Positions 18,076-26,831 of a DNA stretch of 64,000 nucleotides are shown in pieces. The notes under the pieces were generated by a model that was not told where the DNA came from, searched no databases, and saw only the letters and a program-made list of their open reading frames with translations. The position numbers and the translations under genes are program-made. The stretch covers positions 1-64,000 of the forward strand of contig JAQBPO010000028.1 of the NCBI GenBank assembly GCA_028287465.1. The letters run 5' to 3'. The stretch comes from Fibrobacterota bacterium. Its GTDB lineage: Bacteria > Fibrobacterota > Fibrobacteria > UBA11236. Every line of letters begins with the position of its first letter. Position 1 is the stretch's first letter.

Positions 18076-19124
18076 GCAAGGTCATCATCCGTCCCGTACA
18101 GGCCGACGATCTGGATTCCCTGATGGAGCTATCGGCCCAGACCAGCTTCGGTCTCACGACCCTGCCCCATGACAAGCCGCTCCTCAAGCGCCGCATCAAG
18201 GACAGCCAGCGCGGATTCTCGCGCATGGCCGACAAACCCGGGGGCGAGACCTATCTGTTCGTCATGGAAGACCTGGTTACCGGCAAGGTCGTCGGCACGG
18301 CCGGGATCGTTTCCAAGGTGGGCGGGTTCGAACCCTTCTATTCCTACCGCATCGTTTCGACCCTGGCGGAATCCAAGATGCTGAAGGTGCGCAAGGACAT
18401 CAGCGCCCTGCACCTGGTGGAGGAGCATAACGGCCCCTCCGAGATCGGAAGCCTGTTCCTGGCCCCCGGCGCGCGCAAAGGCGCCAACGGCCGCCTGCTG
18501 TCCCTGAGCCGTTTCCTGTTCATCGCCGACCACCGCCAATTCTTCGATCCCGTGGTATTGGCCGAAATGCGCGGCGTCATCGACGAGAAGGGCGGTTCGG
18601 TTTTCTGGGACGCCCTGGGACGGCATTTCTTCGACATCGACTTCCCCAAGGCGGACGCCCTGGTGATGAAGGACAAGCAGTTCATCGCCGACCTCATGCC
18701 CAAGCATCCCATCTACATCCCCTTGCTGCCCAAGGTGGCCCAGGACGTGATCGGCCGGGTGCATTCCGAGACCGTGCCCGCCATCAAGCTGCTCGAAAGC
18801 GAAGGATTCGCCTTCTCGGGCATGGTGGACATCTTCGAGGCGGGACCCATCGTAAGTTGCGCCACGGATGAGATCCGCACGGTGCGGGAAAGCCGCACTT
18901 CGGAAATCTACCGGATCGTGGGCCGTCCCATCGACTCCGACCCGTTCATCATTTCCAATACCTATTCCCAGGGCTACCGCGCGACGGCCGCGGCCTTGGC
19001 GATTGTCCCGGGAAAGGGCATCGAGATAGACAGGGAAACCGCCTCGGCCCTGGATTTGAAGAAGGGCGACGCGGTGCGCATCGCCCCCTTGCGGCCGGGG
19101 GCCAAGCTGGAGGGCTTGAAATGA
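18072..19124 (+). CDS. astA: Arginine N-succinyltransferase
   Basis: AstA transfers succinyl from succinyl-CoA to the alpha-amino group of arginine, the first AST step. The protein shows family blocks IIRPVQADDLDSLMELS, EIGSLFLAPGARKGANGRLLSLSRFLFI and FWDALGRHFFDIDF. The length (350) is normal. It begins at a TTG codon that overlaps the aminotransferase stop by 4 nt, and its own stop overlaps astD in the same way. This tight coupling should keep the enzymes in fixed proportion. Confidence 0.95.
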   Translation: MSKVIIRPVQADDLDSLMELSAQTSFGLTTLPHDKPLLKRRIKDSQRGFSRMADKPGGETYLFVMEDLVTGKVVGTAGIVSKVGGFEPFYSYRIVSTLAESKMLKVRKDISALHLVEEHNGPSEIGSLFLAPGARKGANGRLLSLSRFLFIADHRQFFDPVVLAEMRGVIDEKGGSVFWDALGRHFFDIDFPKADALVMKDKQFIADLMPKHPIYIPLLPKVAQDVIGRVHSETVPAIKLLESEGFAFSGMVDIFEAGPIVSCATDEIRTVRESRTSEIYRIVGRPIDSDPFIISNTYSQGYRATAAALAIVPGKGIEIDRETASALDLKKGDAVRIAPLRPGAKLEGLK

Positions 19125-20605
19125 GCCACGGTATTTTCATCGACGGAAAATGGCGCCCGGCCTCCGGACCGGAGTTCCATTCGACCGATCCCGCCACGGG
19201 CCGACCCGCCTGGGAAGGCCGCGAAGCCGGGCCCGCCGAGGTGGACCGGGCGGTCAAGGCCGCGCGCGCCGCCTTTCCGGCCTGGAACGCGCTCGGCCCC
19301 GAAAAACGGACCGCCTACCTGGAAGGCTATGCGGGCAAGCTCAGGGACAATCTGGCCACCATGACCGAGGCCATCTCCCGCGAGACGGGGAAGCCCATAT
19401 GGGAATCCCATCAGGAAGTGGACACCATGATCGCCAAGGTGGCCAATTCCCTGGAGGCCTACCGCGATCGTTGCGCGGAAACGTCCTTCGCCCAGGCCGG
19501 CTTCACCGCCGTGAAACGCTTCCGGCCCCATGGCGTGACCGCCGTGCTGGGCCCCTTCAATCTGCCCGGGCACCTGCCGCATAGCCATATCATCCCGGCC
19601 CTGTTGGCCGGGAACACCGTGGTCTACAAGCCCAGCGAGCTGACCCCGGGCGTGGGCGAGCTGACCGCGAGGATGTGGGAAGAGGCCGGTCTGCCGCCGG
19701 GGGTCCTGAACCTGGTCCAGGGAGGGCGTAACACCGGGGTTTCCCTGGCCTCCCATCCGGATCTGGACGGGTTGTTCTTCACCGGCAGCCGCGGCGCCGG
19801 CGCGGCCCTGAGCCGCCTCTTCGCGGATCACCCCGGACGCATCCTGGCCCTGGAACTGGGCGGGAACAATCCCCTGGTCGTATGGGACTGCGCGGACCCG
19901 GAAGCCTCCGCCCTGCTCGCGGCCCAATCCGCCTATATCACGTCCGGCCAACGCTGCGTCTGCGCGCGCCGCCTTATCCTTCCCAAGGGCCCTGAAGGGC
20001 AAAGGCATCTCGATGCCCTGATGGCCCTGCTTCCGCGCTTGCGCGTGGGCGCCCCGGCTGACAAGCCGGAACCCTTCCTGGGCCCCGTCATCTCCGCCGC
20101 GGCGGCGGATCGCTTGCTGGAGGCCCAAGCCGCCCTGGAGAAATCGGGCGGCAGGATCCTGGCGCCCATGAAGAAGATCGCCATGGGTCCGGTGGAGGAA
20201 GGGGTTTCCCCGTTCCTGACCCCGGGCCTGATCGACATGACCGACGCCCGGGAGCGTCCGGACGAGGAATTCTTCGGCCCGCTGCTCCAGGTGATCCGCG
20301 TGGATAATTTCGAAGCGGCCCTGGAAGAGGCGAACCGCACCCGCTTCGGACTGGCGGCCGGGCTCGTGAGCGACGATCGCGCCAAATGGGATCTCTTCCG
20401 CGATCGCATCCGCGCGGGGGTGGTGAACTGGAACCGCCAGACCACCGGGGCCAGCGGCAAGCTGCCCTTCGGCGGCATCGGCGAGAGCGGCAACCATCGG
20501 CCCAGCGCCTACTACGCGGCCGACTATTGCGCCTTTCCCATGGCCTCCCTGGAGACGGATAAGGCGGTGAAGCCGGCATCCCTGCCTCCCGGAATCCTCC
20601 CATGA
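19121..20605 (+). CDS. astD: N-succinylglutamate 5-semialdehyde dehydrogenase
   Basis: An aldehyde dehydrogenase of 494 residues with the AstD opening GIFIDGKWRPASGPEF, the cofactor region LGPFNLPGHLPHSHI, the glutamate motif LELGGNNP and the catalytic cysteine in QRCVCARR (Cys279). It oxidises succinylglutamate semialdehyde with NAD+, the fourth AST step. ATGA overlaps with the genes on both sides show co-translation. Confidence 0.95.
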   Translation: MSHGIFIDGKWRPASGPEFHSTDPATGRPAWEGREAGPAEVDRAVKAARAAFPAWNALGPEKRTAYLEGYAGKLRDNLATMTEAISRETGKPIWESHQEVDTMIAKVANSLEAYRDRCAETSFAQAGFTAVKRFRPHGVTAVLGPFNLPGHLPHSHIIPALLAGNTVVYKPSELTPGVGELTARMWEEAGLPPGVLNLVQGGRNTGVSLASHPDLDGLFFTGSRGAGAALSRLFADHPGRILALELGGNNPLVVWDCADPEASALLAAQSAYITSGQRCVCARRLILPKGPEGQRHLDALMALLPRLRVGAPADKPEPFLGPVISAAAADRLLEAQAALEKSGGRILAPMKKIAMGPVEEGVSPFLTPGLIDMTDARERPDEEFFGPLLQVIRVDNFEAALEEANRTRFGLAAGLVSDDRAKWDLFRDRIRAGVVNWNRQTTGASGKLPFGGIGESGNHRPSAYYAADYCAFPMASLETDKAVKPASLPPGILP

Positions 20606-21951
20606 AAGCCCGCGAAGGGATCCGGGCCGGATCCTTCGAAGCGAACTTCGACGGATTGGTGGGGCCTACCCACAATTACGCCGGGCTGGCCCATGGCAAT
20701 GTGGCCTCCCAGGCCAATAAGCGCAGGCCCGCCAATCCCCGGGATGCCGCCCTGCAGGGCCTGGAGAAGATGCGCCGCGTGGCCGCCCTGGGCGTGGCCC
20801 AGGCCGTGCTGCCGCCCCAGCGCAGGCCCGATCTCCAATGGCTCCGCAAGCTGGGCTTCTCCGGAACCGATGCGGAGGTGATCACCAAGGCGGCCAAGGC
20901 GGATCCCGTCCTGCTCGCCGCCGGGTACAGCGCGTCCGCGATGTGGACCGCCAATGCCGCCACGGTCTCGCCCTCCGCGGACAGCGCGGACGGCAAGGTC
21001 CATTTCACCCCCGCCAACCTTTCCAGCCAGATCCACCGCAGCGTGGAGCCGCCGCATACCTCCGCCCTGCTCAAGCGGCTGTTCCCGGGCCCCGCCTTCG
21101 CCCATCACGATCCGCTTCCCCCCGGCCGCCAATTCGGCGACGAGGGGGCCGCCAACCATATCCGCCTGGCCGGGTCCCACGGGGATCCGGGCCTGCAAAT
21201 CTTCGTGTACGGCCATGAGGGCCTTTCCACGGGAGGCCGGGTAACGCGCCGGTTTCTCCCCCGGCAATCCCTGGAGGCCTCCAAGGCGGTGGCCCGCCTG
21301 CACGGCCTGGATCCCGATCGCGTCCTGTTCGTGGCCCAGAATCCGGCCGCCATCGACGCGGGCGTGTTCCATAACGATGTCATCAGCGTGGGGAACGGAA
21401 ACGTCCTGTTCTGCCATGAGGCCGCGTTCCAGGATCAGGCCGCGGCCCTGAAGCGGATCCGCGCCCGCTATGCGGCCTTGGGATCCGGGACCCTGCGCGT
21501 CATCGAGGTGAAAAGCCGGGAGGTTTCCCTGCCGGCCTCGGTATCCACCTACCTGTTCAACAGCCAGCTCCTGAGCCTGCCCGATGGGGGCATGTTGCTG
21601 CTGGCCGCGGAGGAATGCCGCGAGCATCCGGCCGCCAGGAAATACCTGGAAGCCCTGCCGGGAAGGGGATTGGGCGTCACCGCGGTGGAATTCACGGACC
21701 TGCGCCAGAGCATGCGCAACGGGGGCGGCCCCGCCTGCCTGCGCTTGCGCGTGGCCCTGCGGGCCAAGGAATGGGCCGCCGTGCCTGCTGGCGTGAAGAT
21801 GGACGAGGCCTTGTACGTCCGCCTGAAGGCCTGGGTCATGAAGCATTACCGGGATCGCCTGATGCCTGCGGACCTGGCCGATACTTCCTTGCTTAAGGAG
21901 TCCCGCATCGCCATGGACGCCCTGGATCGCATCCTGGGCCTGGGGTCCTGA
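20602..21951 (+). CDS. astB: N-succinylarginine dihydrolase
   Basis: AstB removes two ammonia and CO2 from succinylarginine to give succinylornithine. The protein has the family start NFDGLVGPTHNYAGLAHGN, the catalytic histidine in GVFHNDVISVGN (His257) and the catalytic cysteine in GGGPACLRLRV (Cys379). At 449 residues it is full length. It is the last gene of the operon; the next gene on this strand is far away and a convergent lipoprotein gene follows. No astE is found after it. Confidence 0.95.
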   Translation: MKAREGIRAGSFEANFDGLVGPTHNYAGLAHGNVASQANKRRPANPRDAALQGLEKMRRVAALGVAQAVLPPQRRPDLQWLRKLGFSGTDAEVITKAAKADPVLLAAGYSASAMWTANAATVSPSADSADGKVHFTPANLSSQIHRSVEPPHTSALLKRLFPGPAFAHHDPLPPGRQFGDEGAANHIRLAGSHGDPGLQIFVYGHEGLSTGGRVTRRFLPRQSLEASKAVARLHGLDPDRVLFVAQNPAAIDAGVFHNDVISVGNGNVLFCHEAAFQDQAAALKRIRARYAALGSGTLRVIEVKSREVSLPASVSTYLFNSQLLSLPDGGMLLLAAEECREHPAARKYLEALPGRGLGVTAVEFTDLRQSMRNGGGPACLRLRVALRAKEWAAVPAGVKMDEALYVRLKAWVMKHYRDRLMPADLADTSLLKESRIAMDALDRILGLGS

Positions 21952-21994
21952 AGCGCGGACCTACCAGGCTTTCCGGACCGGTCCCGATCGCCTT

Positions 21995-22450
21995 TCAATC
22001 CGCCGGATCGATTTCCCAATCCACGTAGATGCGCCCAGAATGCATCCCCGCCCCGTCCGGGTCCAGCTCCTTGAACGCCTCGATGCTGATGTCCATGATA
22101 TGCTGTTCGCTCCGGTTGAAATCGTCCGTGGGCTGCCCGCCCTTGTCCACGATGAGTACGCGAACCTGCTTGCCCGTACCGCGCGAGGTGAGCCAGGCGT
22201 ACTTCCGGCGCTCGCACAGCTTTTCCCCGAAATGGGTATGGATGGATGGCGAAGCCGCGGCGACCATCATGCCATGCGCTCCGAAATCATAGGCCCCCGA
22301 GCAATAGCAGGGTCCCACGTCCGGATAGGGATGATAGTGGACGAACCCGGCTCCGGAGAGTTCGGGCTCGTGATGGCGGGAACAGGACAGGAGCGCCAGG
22401 GCGGCCAGAATGGGAAATAGTGCGGACGACAGGATGCGAATGGAGTTCAT
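21995..22450 (-). CDS. Lipoprotein with double-psi beta-barrel (RlpA/expansin-like) domain
   Basis: I start at the ATG before NSIRILSSALFPILAALALL, which gives a signal peptide and lipobox LLSC. The frame is open much further upstream, but that part has no signal. The mature part has a His/Cys-rich beginning (RHHEPELSG, CYCSGAYDFG). It continues with the DPBB pattern of a Gly-Ala turn, an alpha/beta core with VRVLIVDKGG, a Ser-Asp-Ile strand (IMDISIEAFKEL) and a closing IYVDWEID. Such domains bind or cleave peptidoglycan or plant wall polymers. The exact role is unknown. Confidence 0.65.
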   Translation of the reverse strand: MNSIRILSSALFPILAALALLSCSRHHEPELSGAGFVHYHPYPDVGPCYCSGAYDFGAHGMMVAAASPSIHTHFGEKLCERRKYAWLTSRGTGKQVRVLIVDKGGQPTDDFNRSEQHIMDISIEAFKELDPDGAGMHSGRIYVDWEIDPAD

Positions 22451-22563
22451 AAAGCGCTTGATCCGGGATGGCTGTGATTCACCATCCAAGGTAAGCACGT
22501 CGGAAGCGGGCGGCGCGGCATTCCTCGGATCCCGCAGCCGATACGTGAATCTGGTAATCCGGA

Positions 22564-22614
22564 TTCCGCGGACGAGCCGCGGAAAGGACGCCGGAGGCGT
22601 AACCTGCTGGTTAC
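22564..22614 (-). terminator. Two adjacent hairpins between the DUF1338 and DPBB genes
   Basis: The 305-bp gap between these minus-strand genes holds two perfect hairpins, GTAACC-TGCT-GGTTAC (22599-22614) and TTCCGCGG-ACGAG-CCGCGGAA (22564-22584). Neither has a strong U-tract, so they may end or attenuate the DUF1338 transcript or protect mRNA ends. Nothing else is evident in the gap. Confidence 0.4.
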
Positions 22615-22755
22615 GGCCGTCCCGAAAAACCCAAGTCCATGGATGACCCGCCCGCCCCGGGCCTTGCGACTGCCTGGAAGCGGCGGTGAATGCTCTGCCG
22701 CGGGACCGGGCCGCCCATTCCTCGGGCACCGTCCATTACTCGCCGACCCGAAGGT

Positions 22756-23559
22756 TCAGCGCGCCTTGCGGTCGGTGGATTCGAAGATCTTGTCCGCGGA
22801 CTTGTCGTTGAAGCCCTGGAAGAGGGCGCCGTCCGGCATGGGATACCGCCGCGCGAATTCGTAATAGCAACCCGGTACCGTGCGGGCCCCCTCCTTGAAG
22901 GAGGCTTCCGCCTCATTGGCCAAGGTGGAGGACTGTTCCAGGTAGATGTCCGGGCCGCCCTTGATCTCGCCCCCGGATGCGTTGAGCCGGAAACCGTTCG
23001 CCTTGAGGAACAGGTTGAGCGAGGCGAGATCGGGGAAGCTGCGCAGGGCGTTCGCGAAAACCGTGAAGTGGTTGGCCCGGAATCCGAAGGCGGACATCCA
23101 GGCGGCGTATTCGCTCTCCCGCTCCAGGGCCTCATAGGTCGTGAAATCCACCTTCCACGGCCTGCCCCCGGCGCACCAGTCCCAGCGGGCCAGGAAGTCG
23201 CGCGGAACCTGGTTGATGAGGCCGAGCAGCATGGAGCGGGCGCCGGCGCTGAGCCGGTCCAGATGGATCTGGCTGATGAAGATCTTGGGGAGCAGGGGAT
23301 CGGGATGCTGGTAGTGGACGGCGGTGAGTTTCTTTTCCGTGAATTCGTACTGGCCGCCCAACCGGTAACCGAAGGAGAGGAAGGGGGCGGCCATGGCCCG
23401 GATATCCATGCCCTCGTGAGCGAAGGTCCGGAAGGCGATATGGTCATTGACGATGGACTCGCCCCGGGACTCCAGCAGGTCGTGGATGCGGTGGGCCTGG
23501 GGATTCAGGGTGCTGTAGTCCAGCCAAAGCCGGTCGAGAAGTTCCTGCAAGGTTCCCAT
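22756..23559 (-). CDS. DUF1338 family metalloenzyme (2-oxoadipate dioxygenase/decarboxylase-like)
   Basis: The protein follows the DUF1338 layout. The metal and substrate residues are NDHIAFRTF (His40, Arg44), a second histidine in RANHFTVFAN (His164) and a glutamate in CYYEFARRYP (Glu234). Characterised members (HglS, YdcJ) are Fe(II) enzymes that convert 2-oxoadipate to 2-hydroxyglutarate in lysine breakdown. This homologue is shorter (267 residues) than the roughly 450-residue proteobacterial form and resembles the short type in Bacteroidetes and plants. A GGGGAGG ribosome site is close to the ATG. A perfect inverted repeat sits just upstream. Confidence 0.8.
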   Translation of the reverse strand: MGTLQELLDRLWLDYSTLNPQAHRIHDLLESRGESIVNDHIAFRTFAHEGMDIRAMAAPFLSFGYRLGGQYEFTEKKLTAVHYQHPDPLLPKIFISQIHLDRLSAGARSMLLGLINQVPRDFLARWDWCAGGRPWKVDFTTYEALERESEYAAWMSAFGFRANHFTVFANALRSFPDLASLNLFLKANGFRLNASGGEIKGGPDIYLEQSSTLANEAEASFKEGARTVPGCYYEFARRYPMPDGALFQGFNDKSADKIFESTDRKAR

Positions 23560-23571
23560 GGTGTCCTCCCC

Positions 23572-23604
23572 TGGTAAAATAAACGTGCCCCTTTGATTTT
23601 ACCA
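23572..23604 (-). promoter_or_regulatory. Perfect 9-bp inverted repeat, probable operator of the DUF1338 gene
   Basis: TGGTAAAAT (23572-23580) and ATTTTACCA (23596-23604) are exact inverted repeats separated by 15 nt. They start 12 bp upstream of the start codon. The AT-rich arms stand out in GC-rich surroundings and overlap where the promoter must be. The rest of the 316-bp divergent gap shows no other structure. Confidence 0.6.
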
Positions 23605-23875
23605 CAGAAAGCGGGATTTGGCCGGTGTGAGCCCCATCACGGAAAAGCGGGCCGTGAAAGGCTAGCTTAAGAAACATTCGGGAGTGCAGGGGATTGAGGA
23701 AAGACCCTGCATTGGGCTGGAACGCAACCCGCGCCGCTCCAGCCTCTTCCCATCCTTTGTGCCCATCGCCCTTCCAGCCGCGTCTTCGCGCGGCCATTCG
23801 GCTCTATTGGTCTCCATCCGCCTCCATCAGCCAAAGTCATGGGCAAGGAGGTGCACATTTGGCTATCATTTCCCC

Positions 23876-24598
23876 ATGGAATACCGCGCCCCCTCGAGTC
23901 CGCCCCTTCCCCGGGACGAGTCCGGCCTGATCGGCACCTTGCGGGAAAGGTCCCTGCACGCGCATCTGAAGCGCCTGTATACCGAGCCGGGCGATTGCGT
24001 CGAGGAGAAGATAGGCGGCTATTGGGTGGACATCCGCCGCGGCGACGATGTCATCGAGATCCAGACCGGCAGTTTCGGCAGCATGAAGACCAAGCTGGCC
24101 AAGCTGCTCGCGGACCGGGCCGTGCATATCGTGCATCCGGTGGCGATCGAGAAGTGGATCACCAAGATCGCCGCGGACGGCGAGACCTTCCTGAGCCGGA
24201 GGAAATCCCCCAAGCGCGGCAGCTGTTACGATCTGTTCGACGAGCTGGTGAGCTTTCCCCACCTGGTGCTGAACCCGCGGTTTTCCGTGGAGGTGGTGCT
24301 GGTGCGGGAAGAGGAGATGCGCTGCGAGGACGGGAAGGGAAGCTGGCGCCGCAAGGGCACGAGCATCAAGGATCATATCCTGCTGGAAGTGGCGGGCCGG
24401 GAGGTGTTCCGCACCGGCCGGGATTTCCTGAAGCTGTTGCCTGCGGGCTGGACCGGGCCTTCCACCAATCGCGAATTGTCCAAGGCTCTTAAGCAGCCGT
24501 ATTTCCGGATCGCCAGGATGACCTATTGCCTGTCCCGCATGGAAATGATCAAGCTGGCGGGCAAGCAGGGGCGTTCGCTCCTGTACGCCTTGGCCTGA
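23876..24598 (+). CDS. Hypothetical protein with nuclease-like N-terminal motif
   Basis: The 240-residue protein is cytosolic. Near the N-terminus, EEKIGGYWVDIRRGDDVIEIQTGSF has the spacing of a PD-(D/E)xK-type core (acidic residue, then E-x-Q), followed by LAKLLADRAVHIVHPVAIEKWI. A C-terminal region (RELSKALKQPYFRIARMTYCLSRM) looks like a winged helix. The chosen ATG lacks a ribosome site, but a TATCAT hexamer lies 6 nt upstream, which suggests a leaderless message. The frame is open further upstream, where codon use is unlike coding DNA. No function can be given with confidence. Confidence 0.65.
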   Translation: MEYRAPSSPPLPRDESGLIGTLRERSLHAHLKRLYTEPGDCVEEKIGGYWVDIRRGDDVIEIQTGSFGSMKTKLAKLLADRAVHIVHPVAIEKWITKIAADGETFLSRRKSPKRGSCYDLFDELVSFPHLVLNPRFSVEVVLVREEEMRCEDGKGSWRRKGTSIKDHILLEVAGREVFRTGRDFLKLLPAGWTGPSTNRELSKALKQPYFRIARMTYCLSRMEMIKLAGKQGRSLLYALA

Positions 24599-24615
24599 TT
24601 TCCCGGAACCGGCCT

Positions 24616-25359
24616 TCAACCGCCGGAGGGCTTCTTCTTTCCGGGCGCGAGGAAACGCGGCAGATCGATTCCGCACAGGTCGCCGATGCGCTTGATGCTC
24701 AGATCCGCCGCGGGGTATTTCTTGAGGACCCCGGGGTCCAGGGCATAGTGCCCCTGCTCCACGAAGACCGTGGTGACCCGGGACTTCCAAGAGGCTTTGA
24801 CCGCGGCCAGGATGCGCAGCTTATCGTCCACCAACACGTAATGGTCGGCGGGAAAGCGCTTGCGGACGTCGGCGAGTTCCATCTCCTTGTGCATATAGAT
24901 GAGTACCCGGTCCTTCACGGCCTCCGCCAGTCCCGAGCTATCCACCTTGCGCGGCTGGAAGACCACGTCCCCATCGGTCAGGATGACCGGCGGCCCCCAT
25001 TGGCCCACGTGTTCCAGGGCGTCCAGGGAATTGGGGTACAGGCGGTTGGCGAAGGGATAGTTGACCAGGAAATGCGAGATGGTCAGCAAATGCAGATCGT
25101 GGGGATGTTCGATCCGATAGCGCTGCAACGCGCCGAGGTAATCCGCGTATCCCAGTTTGGAGCGGAGCCGCTCGAAGATGTCCCAATAATGCTTGGCGCG
25201 CGTGGGGCCCACCTTGCCCTGGAGGTAAGCCCGCATATCGGTGATGACCCGATCGTTGTCGAGCAGGGTATTGTCCACGTCGAAGAGGAAGATGAGCTTG
25301 GCCTTGACCGGCTTGCCGGGGATGCCGCCCGCCGAATCCGTTTTCCGTGATACCTTCAT
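24616..25359 (-). CDS. HAD-superfamily hydrolase
   Basis: The motif I is FLFDVDNTLLDND (nucleophile Asp27, Asp29), motif II is ILTDGD and motif IV is VLVDDKLRI, with a helical cap between. HAD enzymes are mostly phosphatases; the substrate here is unknown. The C-terminus is basic (APGKKKPSGG). The AAGGAAGG ribosome site lies inside the end of the upstream membrane gene, so the two are probably translated together. It is the last gene of a rhomboid / Mpv17-like / HAD set and converges with the hypothetical gene on the other strand. Confidence 0.8.
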   Translation of the reverse strand: MKVSRKTDSAGGIPGKPVKAKLIFLFDVDNTLLDNDRVITDMRAYLQGKVGPTRAKHYWDIFERLRSKLGYADYLGALQRYRIEHPHDLHLLTISHFLVNYPFANRLYPNSLDALEHVGQWGPPVILTDGDVVFQPRKVDSSGLAEAVKDRVLIYMHKEMELADVRKRFPADHYVLVDDKLRILAAVKASWKSRVTTVFVEQGHYALDPGVLKKYPAADLSIKRIGDLCGIDLPRFLAPGKKKPSGG

Positions 25360-25364
25360 AACGC

Positions 25365-26111
25365 CTACCTTCCTTTTGAATGGGGCAACGCGGAAAGCGT
25401 GATCGGTTCCGGCTCCACGCCCGCATTGTCCCGGTTCACGGTCGCGAAGATCAGCGCATAGAAGCATAGCACGATATTGAAGAGCGGGATCTGCAGGGCC
25501 GGGGGCAGGCTGTAGATGATGGTGACGGCCGGAAGCCAGATGGCCCAAAGGGCGATGACGGCCTTGGGCATGTTCTCCTTCCAGAAAAGGAACCAGTTCA
25601 ATCCGCGCACGCGGGCGAAGCTGAAGCCGGCGTCCTTCCAGTAGAAGAACAATTGCGCGCAGGGCGTGGCCCAGACCACGCTGTAGATGAACTGATCGAA
25701 AAGCACCTTGGCCGCGATGGTCGAAATCGCCGTATCATTGCCGAAGGCCCAGCCCTGGGCCTGGTAGAACAGATCCACCTCCACGCCCTTGACGGCCCAG
25801 AACAGGATGTAGAAGACCCCGTGGGACAGGGGCGTGGCGGCGCGCGTGCGGGAGTCGAGGCGGAGGTAGAGGAAGGGGATGAGCCCGCCGCAGAAGGCGG
25901 TGGCGAAGAAGCTGTAGCCCCAGCCCCAGCGCGTCTTGAGGCCCGCCAGGGAATCCATGGCCTGGTGCGAGGGCCCATGGAAATAATAGGCCAGCAGGAC
26001 GGCCAGGGCGAAGGCTTGCAGGATGAGGCCGGGAACCAGATTGGCCCGCGCCGCGGCCAGGCTCTGGCGCCAAGGGCTCATGGGACGGGAGTGCGGACCG
26101 GCGCCGTTCAA
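25365..26111 (-). CDS. Membrane protein resembling Mpv17/PMP22 family
   Basis: About five to six membrane segments are visible. The block AAKVLFDQFIYSVVWATP followed by a Trp-rich loop (WKENMPKAVIALWAIWLP) and a final helix is the order of Mpv17/PMP22-type proteins (K...DQ...P, W...P...W.P). These form small channels in eukaryotic organelles; bacterial members are uncharacterised. The frame begins at a TTG overlapping the rhomboid stop (TTGA). An ATG ten codons later is the alternative start. Confidence 0.6.
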   Translation of the reverse strand: MNGAGPHSRPMSPWRQSLAAARANLVPGLILQAFALAVLLAYYFHGPSHQAMDSLAGLKTRWGWGYSFFATAFCGGLIPFLYLRLDSRTRAATPLSHGVFYILFWAVKGVEVDLFYQAQGWAFGNDTAISTIAAKVLFDQFIYSVVWATPCAQLFFYWKDAGFSFARVRGLNWFLFWKENMPKAVIALWAIWLPAVTIIYSLPPALQIPLFNIVLCFYALIFATVNRDNAGVEPEPITLSALPHSKGR

Positions 26112-26743
26112 TGCAGGAGGCTGTGGATACGCTCCATGAGGGGCGCGAAATGGTACGGCGACAAGAGCCCGGCCAGCAGGAATCCCGTCACCGCGCCCCC
26201 GATATGGGCTTCATGGGAAACGTTGCCCACCTCCCTGTCCAGCAGGAAGGTGGAGTAGGCGATGTAGAGCACGGCGAAGATCGGGGCTGGGATGGGCAGG
26301 GGGACCACCAGGAAATAGACGCTCATTTCCGGCTTGAGGACGATGGCCGCGAAGAGGATGCCGGTGACCGAGCCGCTCGCGCCCAGCACCCGGTAGTCCG
26401 GATTGTTGCGCCGCAGGATGAAGATCAGGGCCGTGGCCGCCAGGCCCGCCGCGACGTAGACCGTGAGCATATGGATGCCCAGGAAGCCTTCCACCACCTG
26501 CCCGAAGATGAACAGGGTGAGCATGTTGAAGAACAGGTGCCAGAAATCCGCATGGGAGAAATGCGAGAGCAGGACGCCGAGGAGGCGGCGCCCGTGGGCG
26601 GCCTCGAACGGGGAGAAGACGAAGGAGCGGAAACCGCCGCCGCCCTTCTTCAGGACGGACATGCCCCAGAGGGAAATGATCACGTTCAGGGCGATGAGGG
26701 CGTAGGTGATCACCGGGCCGGAAGGATAGGAGGAAGCGTTCAT
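26108..26743 (-). CDS. Rhomboid-family intramembrane serine protease
   Basis: Six membrane helices carry the rhomboid signatures HLFFNM (His69, Asn73), the nucleophile serine in GASGS (Ser123) and the partner histidine in EAHIGGAVTG (His180). All catalytic residues are present, so it should cleave transmembrane helices. The start is the ATG before NASSYPSGP; the open frame further upstream lacks membrane character. It is followed without a gap by the Mpv17-like gene. Substrates are unknown. Confidence 0.9.
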   Translation of the reverse strand: MNASSYPSGPVITYALIALNVIISLWGMSVLKKGGGGFRSFVFSPFEAAHGRRLLGVLLSHFSHADFWHLFFNMLTLFIFGQVVEGFLGIHMLTVYVAAGLAATALIFILRRNNPDYRVLGASGSVTGILFAAIVLKPEMSVYFLVVPLPIPAPIFAVLYIAYSTFLLDREVGNVSHEAHIGGAVTGFLLAGLLSPYHFAPLMERIHSLLH

Positions 26744-26831
26744 GGTACGCCAAAAAATAGTAAGAAGTGATCCCCGGGGAGACCACTTCCTCGCTCGGCT
26801 GCGGCCGCGGTCCGGCCGGAATGGGGCGGAT

